From: an uncultured bacterium
GTDB lineage: Bacteria; Acidobacteriota; Thermoanaerobaculia; Multivoradales; JAHEKO01
Direction of reading: 5' to 3'
Length of the DNA: 6,571 nt
Assembly: GCA_938016625.1 (NCBI GenBank)
Contig: CALILB010000211.1
Location: 1-6,571 of the forward strand
The notes under the pieces: model-generated
What the model saw: only the letters and a program-made list of their open reading frames with translations
What the model was told of the DNA's origin: nothing
Database searches by the model: none
Made by a program: the position numbers and the translations under genes
Shown here: positions 1 through 5,449 of the stretch, piece after piece
Layout of the letters: every line of letters starts with the position of its first letter
How positions within the stretch are numbered: position 1 is the stretch's first letter

Positions 1-1
1 C

Positions 2-721
2 TTTCTCTCGGGGCGGGACATCCAACTCGGTCGCGGCGAAACCATCTCCGACACCGCCCATGTGCTGTCGCGCTATGTCGACGGCATCATGGCCCGGACC
101 TTCTCCCACCAGGATGTGCTGGATCTGGCGCTCCACGGCTCAATACCGGTGATCAACGGTCTGACCGACGACCTTCACCCCTGTCAGGCGCTGGCCGACT
201 TCTTCACGCTACACGAGGTCTTTGGCAACCTCGAAGGTCGCAAGATCGCTTACATCGGGGACGGGAACAACGTGGCCCACTCGCTGCTGTTTGGCGCCGC
301 CAAAGTGGGAATGTCGATCGCCGTGGCCGCGCCCGAGGGCTACGACGTGGATCCGCACTACCTGGAGCAGGCCACGAGGGATGCGAAGGAGGCCGGTACC
401 CGGATCGAGATGACCCGCGACCCACGGCAGGCGGTCGCCGGCGCCTCGGCGGTCTACACAGACGTCTGGGCGTCGATGGGTCAGGAGGAGGAAGCCGCCG
501 AGCGGCTGAAGGTGTTCGCGGGCTTTACCGTCGACGCCGACCTCATGGCGGCGGCCGAGCCGGACGCGGTCTTTCTCCACTGTCTGCCCTGCCACCGGGG
601 TGAAGAGGTGTCGGCCGAGGTAGCGGATGGTCCGCAGAGCCGCATCTTCGACGAGGCGGAGAACCGTCTCCACGCGCAAAAAGCCGTCATGCTCTGGCTG
701 ATGGGCGGAGAAGAGATCTAG
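2..721 (+). CDS. argF: Ornithine carbamoyltransferase, 5'-truncated by window edge
   Basis: Catalyses carbamoyl phosphate + ornithine to citrulline, a cytoplasmic step of arginine synthesis. The frame is open from base 2 and gives 239 residues; family members have roughly 300-335, so about the first quarter, including the carbamoyl-phosphate STRTR motif, lies outside the window. Visible signatures are FLSGRDIQLGRGE near the cut end, DDLHPCQALADF (HPCQ at bases 176-187), DVWASMGQEEE, and the catalytic HCLP loop (bases 578-589, followed by CHRGEEV), which carries the ornithine-site cysteine. HCLP together with DxxxSMG points to ornithine rather than aspartate carbamoyltransferase. The HCLP loop continues with Cys where Ala is more usual (HCLPAHRGEEV). 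The gene ends with TAG at 719-721, convergent with and overlapping the rdgB stop by 4 bases. An apparent GTG at 62 is internal to the conserved domain and is not the start. Confidence 0.96.
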   Translation, partial: FLSGRDIQLGRGETISDTAHVLSRYVDGIMARTFSHQDVLDLALHGSIPVINGLTDDLHPCQALADFFTLHEVFGNLEGRKIAYIGDGNNVAHSLLFGAAKVGMSIAVAAPEGYDVDPHYLEQATRDAKEAGTRIEMTRDPRQAVAGASAVYTDVWASMGQEEEAAERLKVFAGFTVDADLMAAAEPDAVFLHCLPCHRGEEVSAEVADGPQSRIFDEAENRLHAQKAVMLWLMGGEEI

Positions 722-735
722 CCGCCTGTCTCTTC
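710..735. repeat. 7-bp inverted repeat straddling the argF/rdgB convergent stops
   Basis: GAAGAGA at 710-716 is perfectly complementary to TCTCTTC at 729-735, with a 12-base loop containing CTAG, where the stop codons of both convergent genes overlap. It could form a hairpin at the 3' end of either transcript. There is no T-run on either side, so it is not a standard intrinsic terminator, and an arm this AG/CT-simple can arise by chance. Confidence 0.4.
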
Positions 736-1302
736 ACGGCCCAGCCTGGTGACAAAGGCCCGCCAGGCGCGGGCCCGGTGACTCAGCCGGTCCTTGTCGG
801 CCGGTGACATCTCGCCATAGGTACGGGACTCGCCGGCGGGTAAGAAGACCGGGTCCCAGCCAAAGCCCCCTTCGCCACGGGGAGGTGTGACCAACTCCCC
901 TTCGGTGGTGCCTTCGGCATTCACCTCACGCTGGTCATCGAGATAGAGCAGGGCGCAATGGGCGACGGCGCGAGTGTCGCCGAGTACCGAGGCCGTGCGA
1001 GCGATCCCCTCGGCGCCGACCGCCCCCAACATCCACTTGACCAGCGGACCGGGGAAGCCATTGAGCGCCGCCAGCTCCAGCCCGGTCTCTTCCACCACCA
1101 CTGGACGGCGCAATTGTCGAAAGGCCTCCCGACCCTTCGCTCGCAGCACCTCGTAGATATCGAGCGATTGGATCTCGGGCAGCTCCACCTCCACCGCTTC
1201 GAGCCCGAGACCGCAGATCCTGCGGGCTTCGGCCAGCTTGCTGGGATTGCCGGTGACCAGCACTGCTCCGGCCAGCAGCTCTGGGAGCCTCGTATCAGTC
1301 AT
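718..1302 (-). CDS. rdgB: Non-canonical purine NTP pyrophosphatase (RdgB/HAM1/ITPA family)
   Basis: Hydrolyses dITP, ITP and XTP to the monophosphate plus pyrophosphate, keeping deaminated purines out of DNA and RNA; a cytoplasmic dimer in studied members. The 194 residues match the family length. Motifs in order: TGNPSK (17-22, substrate loop), EETGLELAALNGFPGP (71-86), KWML (89-92), GFGWDPVF (146-153) and SHRARA (174-179). The middle block with LNGFPGPxxKW resembles the eukaryotic/archaeal ITPA type more than the E. coli type (DDSGL...GAPG). The residue aligned with the usual Asp of that motif is Glu (E72). The ATG at 1300-1302 lies inside the coaE 3' end (8-base overlap) with no strong Shine-Dalgarno sequence, so translation is probably coupled to coaE. 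Last gene of the minus-strand operon. Confidence 0.93.
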   Translation of the reverse strand: MTDTRLPELLAGAVLVTGNPSKLAEARRICGLGLEAVEVELPEIQSLDIYEVLRAKGREAFRQLRRPVVVEETGLELAALNGFPGPLVKWMLGAVGAEGIARTASVLGDTRAVAHCALLYLDDQREVNAEGTTEGELVTPPRGEGGFGWDPVFLPAGESRTYGEMSPADKDRLSHRARAWRAFVTRLGREETGG

Positions 1303-1894
1303 CTTCTTGGTGCCGGCGGAGGTCGGCGACGAGCTCGTCGACCTCGTTTTTCAGCTCATCCAGGCCGCCGTCGTTCCAGAGCACGCGGTGGGCGACGGCG
1401 ATACGGGTCTCGGGCTTCGACTGGGCGGCGAGCCGTCGTTGGGCCGCGGCAGGCTCCAGACCGCGGGCGATGGCCCGCTCGTACCGGAGCTCCGGAGCGG
1501 CTTCGACCGTCACCACCAGATCGAAGTCGGGGGCAAAGCCGGCCTCGACCAACAGCGTGGCTTCGAGGACGACAACACCATTGGTCTCCGCGGCCAGCTC
1601 GGTGAACCGCTTGCGGACGAGGGGATGGATGGCCCCCTCCAGCCGTCGGCGGGCGGCGGCATCGGCAAAGACCTCTCGGGCCAGCCGTGGGTGATCGACG
1701 CTGCCATCGGCGTCGAGAAACCCGGCGCCAAAGAGCTCGGATACGGCTTTTGCCCCCTCACCACCAGGTCGGTAGAGCTCGGCCACCAGCCGGTCGGCAT
1801 CGATGACCCGAAAGCCGGCCTCACCCAACCAGCCGGCAACGGTCGACTTACCGGCCGCGAGCCCCCCGGTGAGCCCCACCCGGTAGGGGCTCAT
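1295..1894 (-). CDS. coaE: Dephospho-CoA kinase
   Basis: Final step of coenzyme A synthesis: ATP-dependent phosphorylation of the ribose 3'-OH of dephospho-CoA. The protein has 199 residues, the usual size. Visible are the P-loop GGLAAGKST (10-18) inside GLTGG, the DAD motif (32-34, acceptor-substrate site), the conserved IHPLV (89-93), the strand/loop LEATLLVEAG (110-119, where PLLFE is the common form), and the C-terminal block RLAAQ...AHRVLWNDGG (154-177) typical of the family. The ATG at 1892-1894 overlaps the folD stop as ATGA. An AAGG about 6 nt upstream (complement of 1901-1904) is a moderate ribosome binding site. No sign of damage. Confidence 0.95.
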   Translation of the reverse strand: MSPYRVGLTGGLAAGKSTVAGWLGEAGFRVIDADRLVAELYRPGGEGAKAVSELFGAGFLDADGSVDHPRLAREVFADAAARRRLEGAIHPLVRKRFTELAAETNGVVVLEATLLVEAGFAPDFDLVVTVEAAPELRYERAIARGLEPAAAQRRLAAQSKPETRIAVAHRVLWNDGGLDELKNEVDELVADLRRHQEDD

Positions 1895-2814
1895 GCGAGA
1901 CCTTGACGCTGACGGGCGGCAGTGACGGTGTTGACCAGCAGCATGGCGACCGTCAGCGGCCCGACCCCGCCGGGAACCGGGGTGATCGCCGCGGCACGGG
2001 GGGCGACCCGGGTGTAGTCGACATCGCCGACCAGCACCGAGCCCTTCTCTTCGAACCTCTGCATACGGTCGGCATCACCCGGGAAGAGCTTCTCCACCTC
2101 TTCGCGCTCGGTGATGCGGTTGATCCCGACATCGACGACCACCGCCCCCTCGCGCACATGCTCGGGGCCAAACATTGCCGGCCGGCCGATAGCGGCGATC
2201 AGCAGATCGGCTTTGCTGCAGACTCCGGGCAGATCCCGGGTGCGCGAGTGGCAGATGGTGACCGTGCAGTGCTGGCGCAACAGCAGGGCCGCCATCGGTT
2301 TGCCGACGATGGTGCTGCGACCGACTATGACCGCGTTCATACCCTTGAGCTCGAAGCCGCTGCGCAGCAGCATCTCCATGATGCCGCTCGGTGTGGCGGG
2401 CACGAATCCGGGCTCATCGAGCCACAGGTGCCCGACACTCACCGGGTGGAAGCCATCGACGTCTTTGGCGGGGGAGACCCGCGCCAGGACCCTGCTTTCG
2501 TCAAGACCGTCGGGGAGAGGCAGCTGGACCAGGATGCCGTCGATCTCGTCGTCGTCGTTGAGCTGGTCGATGATCTCGAGGAGCTCCTCCTCGGCGATGG
2601 TTGCCGGCGGAGTGACGGTGCGGCTGACCAGACCGGCTTTCTCGGAGGCCCGCGCCTTGGTGCGGACATAGACCTGGGAGGCGGGGTTCTCACCCACCAG
2701 CACTGCGGCCAATCCGGGTGGTCGCCCGCCGGCGGCGAGCAGTTGTTGGACACCGTCGGCGACCTCGCTCCGAATCTGCTGGGCAAGGGCTTTTCCGTCC
2801 AGGATCTTTGTCAT
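1891..2814 (-). CDS. folD: Bifunctional methylenetetrahydrofolate dehydrogenase / methenyltetrahydrofolate cyclohydrolase
   Basis: Interconverts 5,10-methylene-, 5,10-methenyl- and 10-formyl-tetrahydrofolate using NADP(H), supplying one-carbon units for purines and formyl-Met. The protein has 307 residues, slightly longer than the roughly 285-residue norm. Features: YVRTK (Y49, K53, the catalytic Tyr-Lys pair), QLPLP (97-101), KDVDGFHP (117-124), PATPSG (139-144, where PCTPxG is common), the Rossmann-fold VGRSTIVGKPMA (164-175), CHSRT (188-192), GAVVVDVGINR (223-233), GDVDY (263-267) and ITPVPGGVGPLTVAMLL (277-293). The extra length comes mostly from about 20 residues (235-258) between INR and GDVDY. 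Start ATG at 2812-2814, preceded by AGGAG (complement of 2825-2829) at a 10-nt spacing inside ubiE; it overlaps the ubiE stop by 4 bases. Confidence 0.97.
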   Translation of the reverse strand: MTKILDGKALAQQIRSEVADGVQQLLAAGGRPPGLAAVLVGENPASQVYVRTKARASEKAGLVSRTVTPPATIAEEELLEIIDQLNDDDEIDGILVQLPLPDGLDESRVLARVSPAKDVDGFHPVSVGHLWLDEPGFVPATPSGIMEMLLRSGFELKGMNAVIVGRSTIVGKPMAALLLRQHCTVTICHSRTRDLPGVCSKADLLIAAIGRPAMFGPEHVREGAVVVDVGINRITEREEVEKLFPGDADRMQRFEEKGSVLVGDVDYTRVAPRAAAITPVPGGVGPLTVAMLLVNTVTAARQRQGLA

Positions 2815-3527
2815 CGGTTCTTTGCTCCTGTATAGAGACAGACGATGCCGCCTGACAGATCCTTCCAGGCGGCGGTATCGAAGCCGGCATCGAGCATTCG
2901 CGTCACGAACTCCTGGCGCTGGGGAAAGCTCTCCACCGAGGCGGGGAGATAGGTGTAGGCCGAGCCCTTTGGGGAGACCAACCTGCCGATCAGTGGCAGG
3001 ATACGGCGAAAGTAGAACAGATAGGGCCCCTTGAGCAGAGGGTTGCGGGGCAGGGCGAACTCGAGCAGAGCCGCCCGGCCGCCCGGCTCCAACACCCGTA
3101 CCGCCTCCGCCAGCGCGCCGTCCAAATCGGCGACATTGCGCAGGCCAAAGGCCGCGGTGACACCCGCGATGCTGCCCGAGGCGACCGGCACGGCCAGGGC
3201 GTCACCAGCAAGACCTTGTGGACGGCTGCCGTTGAGATCGGCGAACTTCGACTCGGCCAGCGACAGCATCGGCAGGCAGAAGTCGGCCGCCACCACACGG
3301 GCTCCCTGTCGCTGCAGGACGACGGCCTGATCGCCGGTCCCGCAGCACAGATCCAGAGCCCGACAGCCGGGTTCGAGCGACAGGGCGGCCGCCGCCCGGC
3401 GCCGCCAGACCAGATCCAGGCCGGCCGAGAGCAGGTGATTGAGCAGATCGTAGCGGGGGGCCACCTCGGCAAACATCTCCTGGATGGCCGCTCCGCTCCG
3501 GTCGACATCCCCCCGATCCGCGTGCAT
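2811..3527 (-). CDS. ubiE: Demethylmenaquinone/demethylubiquinone C-methyltransferase
   Basis: SAM-dependent C-methylation in quinone synthesis; menG is an equally good name if the organism makes menaquinone, which the window cannot decide. From the ATG at 3525-3527 it is 238 residues. Signatures: MFAEVAPRYDLLNHLLSAGLD (18-38, N-terminal family block), SAM motif I LDLCCGTGD (58-66), AAFGLRNVADL (125-135), RVLEPGGR (144-151), LEFALP (155-160), AYTYLPASVESFP (190-202) and SGGIVCLYTG (225-234). The reading frame stays open to a TTG at 3584, but those 19 extra residues match nothing in the family. The preferred ATG has no Shine-Dalgarno sequence; instead TACACT sits 7 nt upstream, suggesting a leaderless message. 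First gene of the operon running into folD. Confidence 0.93.
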   Translation of the reverse strand: MHADRGDVDRSGAAIQEMFAEVAPRYDLLNHLLSAGLDLVWRRRAAAALSLEPGCRALDLCCGTGDQAVVLQRQGARVVAADFCLPMLSLAESKFADLNGSRPQGLAGDALAVPVASGSIAGVTAAFGLRNVADLDGALAEAVRVLEPGGRAALLEFALPRNPLLKGPYLFYFRRILPLIGRLVSPKGSAYTYLPASVESFPQRQEFVTRMLDAGFDTAAWKDLSGGIVCLYTGAKNR

Positions 3528-3534
3528 GGCGGGT

Positions 3535-3562
3535 AGTGTATATAAGTGGACAATGGTGTTGA
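3535..3562 (-). promoter_or_regulatory. Predicted ubiE-folD-coaE-rdgB promoter, leaderless-type
   Basis: Reading the minus strand, TCAACA (complement of 3557-3562, 4 of 6 to TTGACA), a 16-nt spacer and TACACT (complement of 3535-3540) precede ACCCGCC and then the ubiE ATG. The 7-nt gap between the -10 box and the ATG puts the expected transcription start on or next to the start codon, and no ribosome binding site is visible. The AT-rich run TTATATA just upstream offers alternative -10 hexamers 2-4 bases away. This is a prediction from sequence only. Confidence 0.5.
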
Positions 3563-3577
3563 CGGCCACCTGCGATC

Positions 3578-3606
3578 TTGACAAGGCAAGGCCGACTTCA
3601 TAAGAT
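3578..3606 (+). promoter_or_regulatory. Predicted sigma-70-type promoter of rplM-rpsI-rpsB-tsf
   Basis: Perfect -35 TTGACA at 3578-3583, an exactly 17-nt spacer, and -10 TAAGAT at 3601-3606 (4 of 6 to TATAAT). Transcription should begin near 3612-3614, giving a leader of about 60 nt before rplM. This is the best promoter match seen in the window and is correctly placed for a highly expressed ribosomal operon. It lies back to back with the ubiE promoter, the two -35 elements being about 15 bases apart. Confidence 0.75.
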
Positions 3607-3614
3607 CAGAGGCC

Positions 3615-3650
3615 CTTTGCGCTGCAAAGAGCAGTCTTTGTGCGTCAAAG
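3615..3650 (+). promoter_or_regulatory. Twin dyads CTTTG-N5-CAAAG in the rplM leader
   Basis: Two dyads, 3615-3629 and 3636-3650, share the arms CTTTG and CAAAG with 5-base centres. Corresponding arms lie exactly 21 bases apart. As RNA they form two small hairpins (the first extends to 6 bp, CTTTGC/GCAAAG), or alternatively arms 2 and 3 (CAAAG at 3625, CTTTG at 3636) can pair, excluding both. As DNA, two identical dyads two helical turns apart just downstream of the transcription start look like tandem operators. L13 autoregulation of rplM-rpsI is known in other bacteria, so an RNA role is plausible. Which level applies cannot be told from sequence. Confidence 0.5.
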
Positions 3651-3671
3651 TTATCAGCAGGGTAGCGAGTG

Positions 3672-4109
3672 ATGATGAGAACCTATAGCCCAAAGAAGGG
3701 CGAAGTCGAGCGCGATTGGTTTGTGGTGGATGCGTCCGAGCTGCCGCTGGGGCGCGTGTGCACCGAAATCGCCAAGATCCTGACCGGCAAGCACAAGCCC
3801 CAGTATGCGCCCCACGTCGACACCGGCGACTTCGTGGTCGTCGTCAACGCGGAGAAGGCGGTGCTGAGCGGCCAGAAGGAAGAGGCCAAAATCTACTACC
3901 GCTCCACCACGCGTCCCGGGAGCTTGAAGTCCGAGAGTGCGCGGGAGCTCCGGCAGCGCAAGCCGGTCAAGATGATCGAGCGAGCGGTGCGCGGAATGCT
4001 GCCAAAGAACCGCCTCGGGCGGCGCCAGATCAAGAAGCTCAAGGTCTATCCCGGGGCCGAGCATCCCCACCAGGCACAACAGCCCACCACACTCTCCCTG
4101 ACTTCATGA
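3672..4109 (+). CDS. rplM: Large ribosomal subunit protein L13
   Basis: Early-assembling 23S rRNA-binding protein of the 50S subunit. The protein has 145 residues from the ATG at 3672 (family about 140-150). Matches: RTYSPKKGEVERDWFVVDAS at the N-terminus, GKHKPQYAPHVDTGDFVVVVNAEK, IYYR, the signature VRGMLPKNRLGRRQIKKLKVYPG, and EHPHQAQQP near the end. The block after IYYR reads STTRPGSLK where HxGYPGGLK is usual. Three adjacent starts are possible (GTG 3669, ATG 3672, ATG 3675). AGGG at 3659-3662 lies 6, 9 and 12 nt from them, which favours 3672; family N-termini (M-K/R-TYS) would favour 3675. First gene of the ribosomal operon; rpsI follows after 25 bases. Confidence 0.95.
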   Translation: MMRTYSPKKGEVERDWFVVDASELPLGRVCTEIAKILTGKHKPQYAPHVDTGDFVVVVNAEKAVLSGQKEEAKIYYRSTTRPGSLKSESARELRQRKPVKMIERAVRGMLPKNRLGRRQIKKLKVYPGAEHPHQAQQPTTLSLTS

Positions 4110-4111
4110 CA

Positions 4112-4127
4112 CCGCTCGAGCGGAGGA
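4112..4127 (+). promoter_or_regulatory. rpsI ribosome binding site with overlapping palindrome
   Basis: GGAGGA at 4122-4127 lies 7 nt before GTG 4135 and only 1 nt before the upstream TTG 4129, so it decides the start in favour of GTG. The first two G of this site are the end of a perfect 12-base palindrome, CCGCTCGAGCGG (4112-4123), which as RNA would be a 4-bp stem with a TCGA loop and could partly mask the site. Confidence 0.6.
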
Positions 4128-4134
4128 TTTGATT

Positions 4135-4527
4135 GTGAGCGAATTGCAATACTACGGCACCGGTAGGCGCAAGAGCGCCACGGCGCGCGTCTTCGTGCGT
4201 CCGGGTGCCGGTGGGTGGAACATCAACGGGCGCGATCTAGAGACCTACTTTCCCAACAAGGTGCTCTGCATGATCGTCAAGCAGCCGTTGCAGCTGACCG
4301 AGACATCGGAGAAATTCGACATCACGGCGACGGTGGAGGGTGGCGGTCCGGCCGGTCAGGCTGGGGCGATCCGCCACGGTATCTCCCGTGCCCTGCAGGA
4401 GTACAACCGTGAGCTGCGCGAGCGTCTCAAGGACGCGGGTCTCTTGACTCGTGACCCACGCAAGAAAGAGAGAAAGAAGTATGGGCAAAAGGGTGCCCGG
4501 GCCCGCTACCAGTTCTCCAAGAGGTAG
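4135..4527 (+). CDS. rpsI: Small ribosomal subunit protein S9
   Basis: 30S head protein whose C-terminal tail reaches the P-site tRNA. From GTG 4135 it has exactly 130 residues, the classical length. Signatures: YYGTGRRKSATARV (6-19), INGRDLETYF (30-39), the family block GGGPAGQAGAIRHGISRAL (69-87), LLTRDPRKKERKKYGQKGAR (103-122) and the terminal SKR that contacts tRNA. The start is set by GGAGGA at 7 nt. Co-transcribed with rplM, as in most bacteria. Stop TAG at 4525-4527, 30 bases before rpsB. Confidence 0.97.
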   Translation: MSELQYYGTGRRKSATARVFVRPGAGGWNINGRDLETYFPNKVLCMIVKQPLQLTETSEKFDITATVEGGGPAGQAGAIRHGISRALQEYNRELRERLKDAGLLTRDPRKKERKKYGQKGARARYQFSKR

Positions 4528-4543
4528 TTATGGCACTGTTTAC

Positions 4544-4550
4544 AAGGAGG
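4544..4550 (+). promoter_or_regulatory. Strong Shine-Dalgarno sequence fixing the TTG start of rpsB
   Basis: AAGGAGG, a full-length anti-SD match, sits 7 nt before TTG 4558. Downstream the frame immediately reads MSDIKMKDLLEAGVHFGHQT, the normal S2 N-terminus, so TTG is the true start despite being a weak codon. Confidence 0.8.
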
Positions 4551-4557
4551 GGGTCTG

Positions 4558-5379
4558 TTGTCTGACATCAAGATGAAGGATCTGCTCGAGGCGGGCGTCC
4601 ATTTCGGACACCAGACTCGGCGGTGGAACCCGAAGATGAAGCGCTACATCTTCGGCAAGCGGAACGGCATTTACATCATCGACCTCCAAAAGACTCTCGG
4701 CCTCTACGAGGAGGCTGCCGAATACGTACGCGAGCTGGCCCGCGCGGGCCGGCGAATTCTCTTCGTTGGTACCAAGCGCCAGGCCCAGTCCGTGATCCAG
4801 GAAGAGGCGGCGCGCTGCGGCCAGTTCTACATGACCCATCGCTGGCTCGGCGGCACCCTGACCAACTTCGTCACCATCCGCGCCTCGATTGAGCGCTTGA
4901 AGGACATCGAGGCCCGACTGGCCGACGAGGAGAGCCCGCTGATCAAGAAGGAGAAGCTGCGTCTCAACCGCGAGCGGGAGAAGATGACCCGCAACCTGGA
5001 GGGCGTCCGCGAGATGGACGCCCTGCCGGACGCGCTTTTTGTAGTGGATCCCAAAAAGGAGCACATCGCGATCGCCGAGGCCAACAAGCTGGAAATTCCA
5101 GTAATTGCCATCGTCGACACCAACTGTGATCCCGAAGAGATCGACTACATCATTCCGGGAAACGACGACGCCATCCGGACCATCCGGCTGTTCGCCTCCA
5201 AGATCGCCAGCGCCTATCTGGAGGGTGCGGGGGAGCTCGAACGGCAATTGGCGGATGAGGACAAGGGACCCGAGGATGAAGAGGGTCCCAAAGAGGACAA
5301 GGGTTCCACAGAGGAAGAGACCGTGGTCCCGGCATCCGAGACCGCGCCGGCGGTAGAGAGTGCCGCCACGACCCAGTAG
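4558..5379 (+). CDS. rpsB: Small ribosomal subunit protein S2 with acidic C-terminal extension
   Basis: 30S protein at the head-body junction, needed for S1 and mRNA recruitment in studied bacteria. The protein has 273 residues against about 230-260 for most. Family landmarks: LLEAGVHFGHQTRRWNPKM (9-27), IYIIDLQKT (38-46), FVGTKRQA (69-76), RWLGGTLTNF (95-104), a charged coiled-coil insert around 107-148, DALFVVDPKKE (158-168), EANKLEIPVIAIVDTNCDP (174-192) and IPGNDDAIRTI (199-209). Residues 224-273 form a Glu/Asp-rich, probably disordered tail with an in-frame 12-residue repeat (EDKG at 234 and 246) and an Ala/Thr/Ser-rich end. TTG start, strong Shine-Dalgarno. Lies between rpsI and tsf, the usual S2-EF-Ts pairing. 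Confidence 0.97.
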   Translation: MSDIKMKDLLEAGVHFGHQTRRWNPKMKRYIFGKRNGIYIIDLQKTLGLYEEAAEYVRELARAGRRILFVGTKRQAQSVIQEEAARCGQFYMTHRWLGGTLTNFVTIRASIERLKDIEARLADEESPLIKKEKLRLNREREKMTRNLEGVREMDALPDALFVVDPKKEHIAIAEANKLEIPVIAIVDTNCDPEEIDYIIPGNDDAIRTIRLFASKIASAYLEGAGELERQLADEDKGPEDEEGPKEDKGSTEEETVVPASETAPAVESAATTQ

Positions 5380-5411
5380 ACAATCCAAGATCCGAAACTA
5401 TTTTTGTTGGG

Positions 5412-5427
5412 CCCGCCGCTCGGTGGG
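5412..5427 (+). repeat. Small GC-rich hairpin in the rpsB-tsf gap
   Basis: CCCGCC (5412-5417) pairs with GGTGGG (5422-5427), including one G-U pair, around a GCTC loop. The T-run at 5401-5405 lies upstream of the stem and nothing T-rich follows, so this is not a terminator on the + strand. It sits in the 70-base rpsB-tsf gap, where other bacteria carry a partial attenuator that lowers tsf relative to rpsB; such a role here is only a guess. Confidence 0.35.
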
Positions 5428-5449
5428 TTGAAGGAGTAGAGGTTCGGCA

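Noticed and set aside
1903..2835. Open frame of 310 codons on the + strand opposite folD
   Set aside because: Fully antisense to a clearly conserved gene, with low-complexity Asp/Gly/Arg-rich translation typical of GC-rich mirror frames and no recognisable motif.
3528..3584. TTG at 3584 as an upstream start giving ubiE 19 more residues
   Set aside because: The extra residues match no part of the family, would run through the predicted -10 and -35 boxes, and TTG lacks a ribosome binding site. The conserved N-terminal block starts soon after the ATG at 3527.
4129..4134. TTG at 4129 as start of rpsI
   Set aside because: It lies one base after GGAGGA, too close; GTG 4135 has 7-nt spacing and gives the standard 130-residue S9.
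4540..5388. Open frame of 282 codons on the minus strand opposite rpsB
   Set aside because: Mirror of S2 codons; Leu/Gly/Asp-rich without any domain pattern.
5395..5410. T-run after rpsB as an intrinsic terminator
   Set aside because: No stem precedes the T-run; the nearby hairpin is downstream of it, the wrong order for the + strand.
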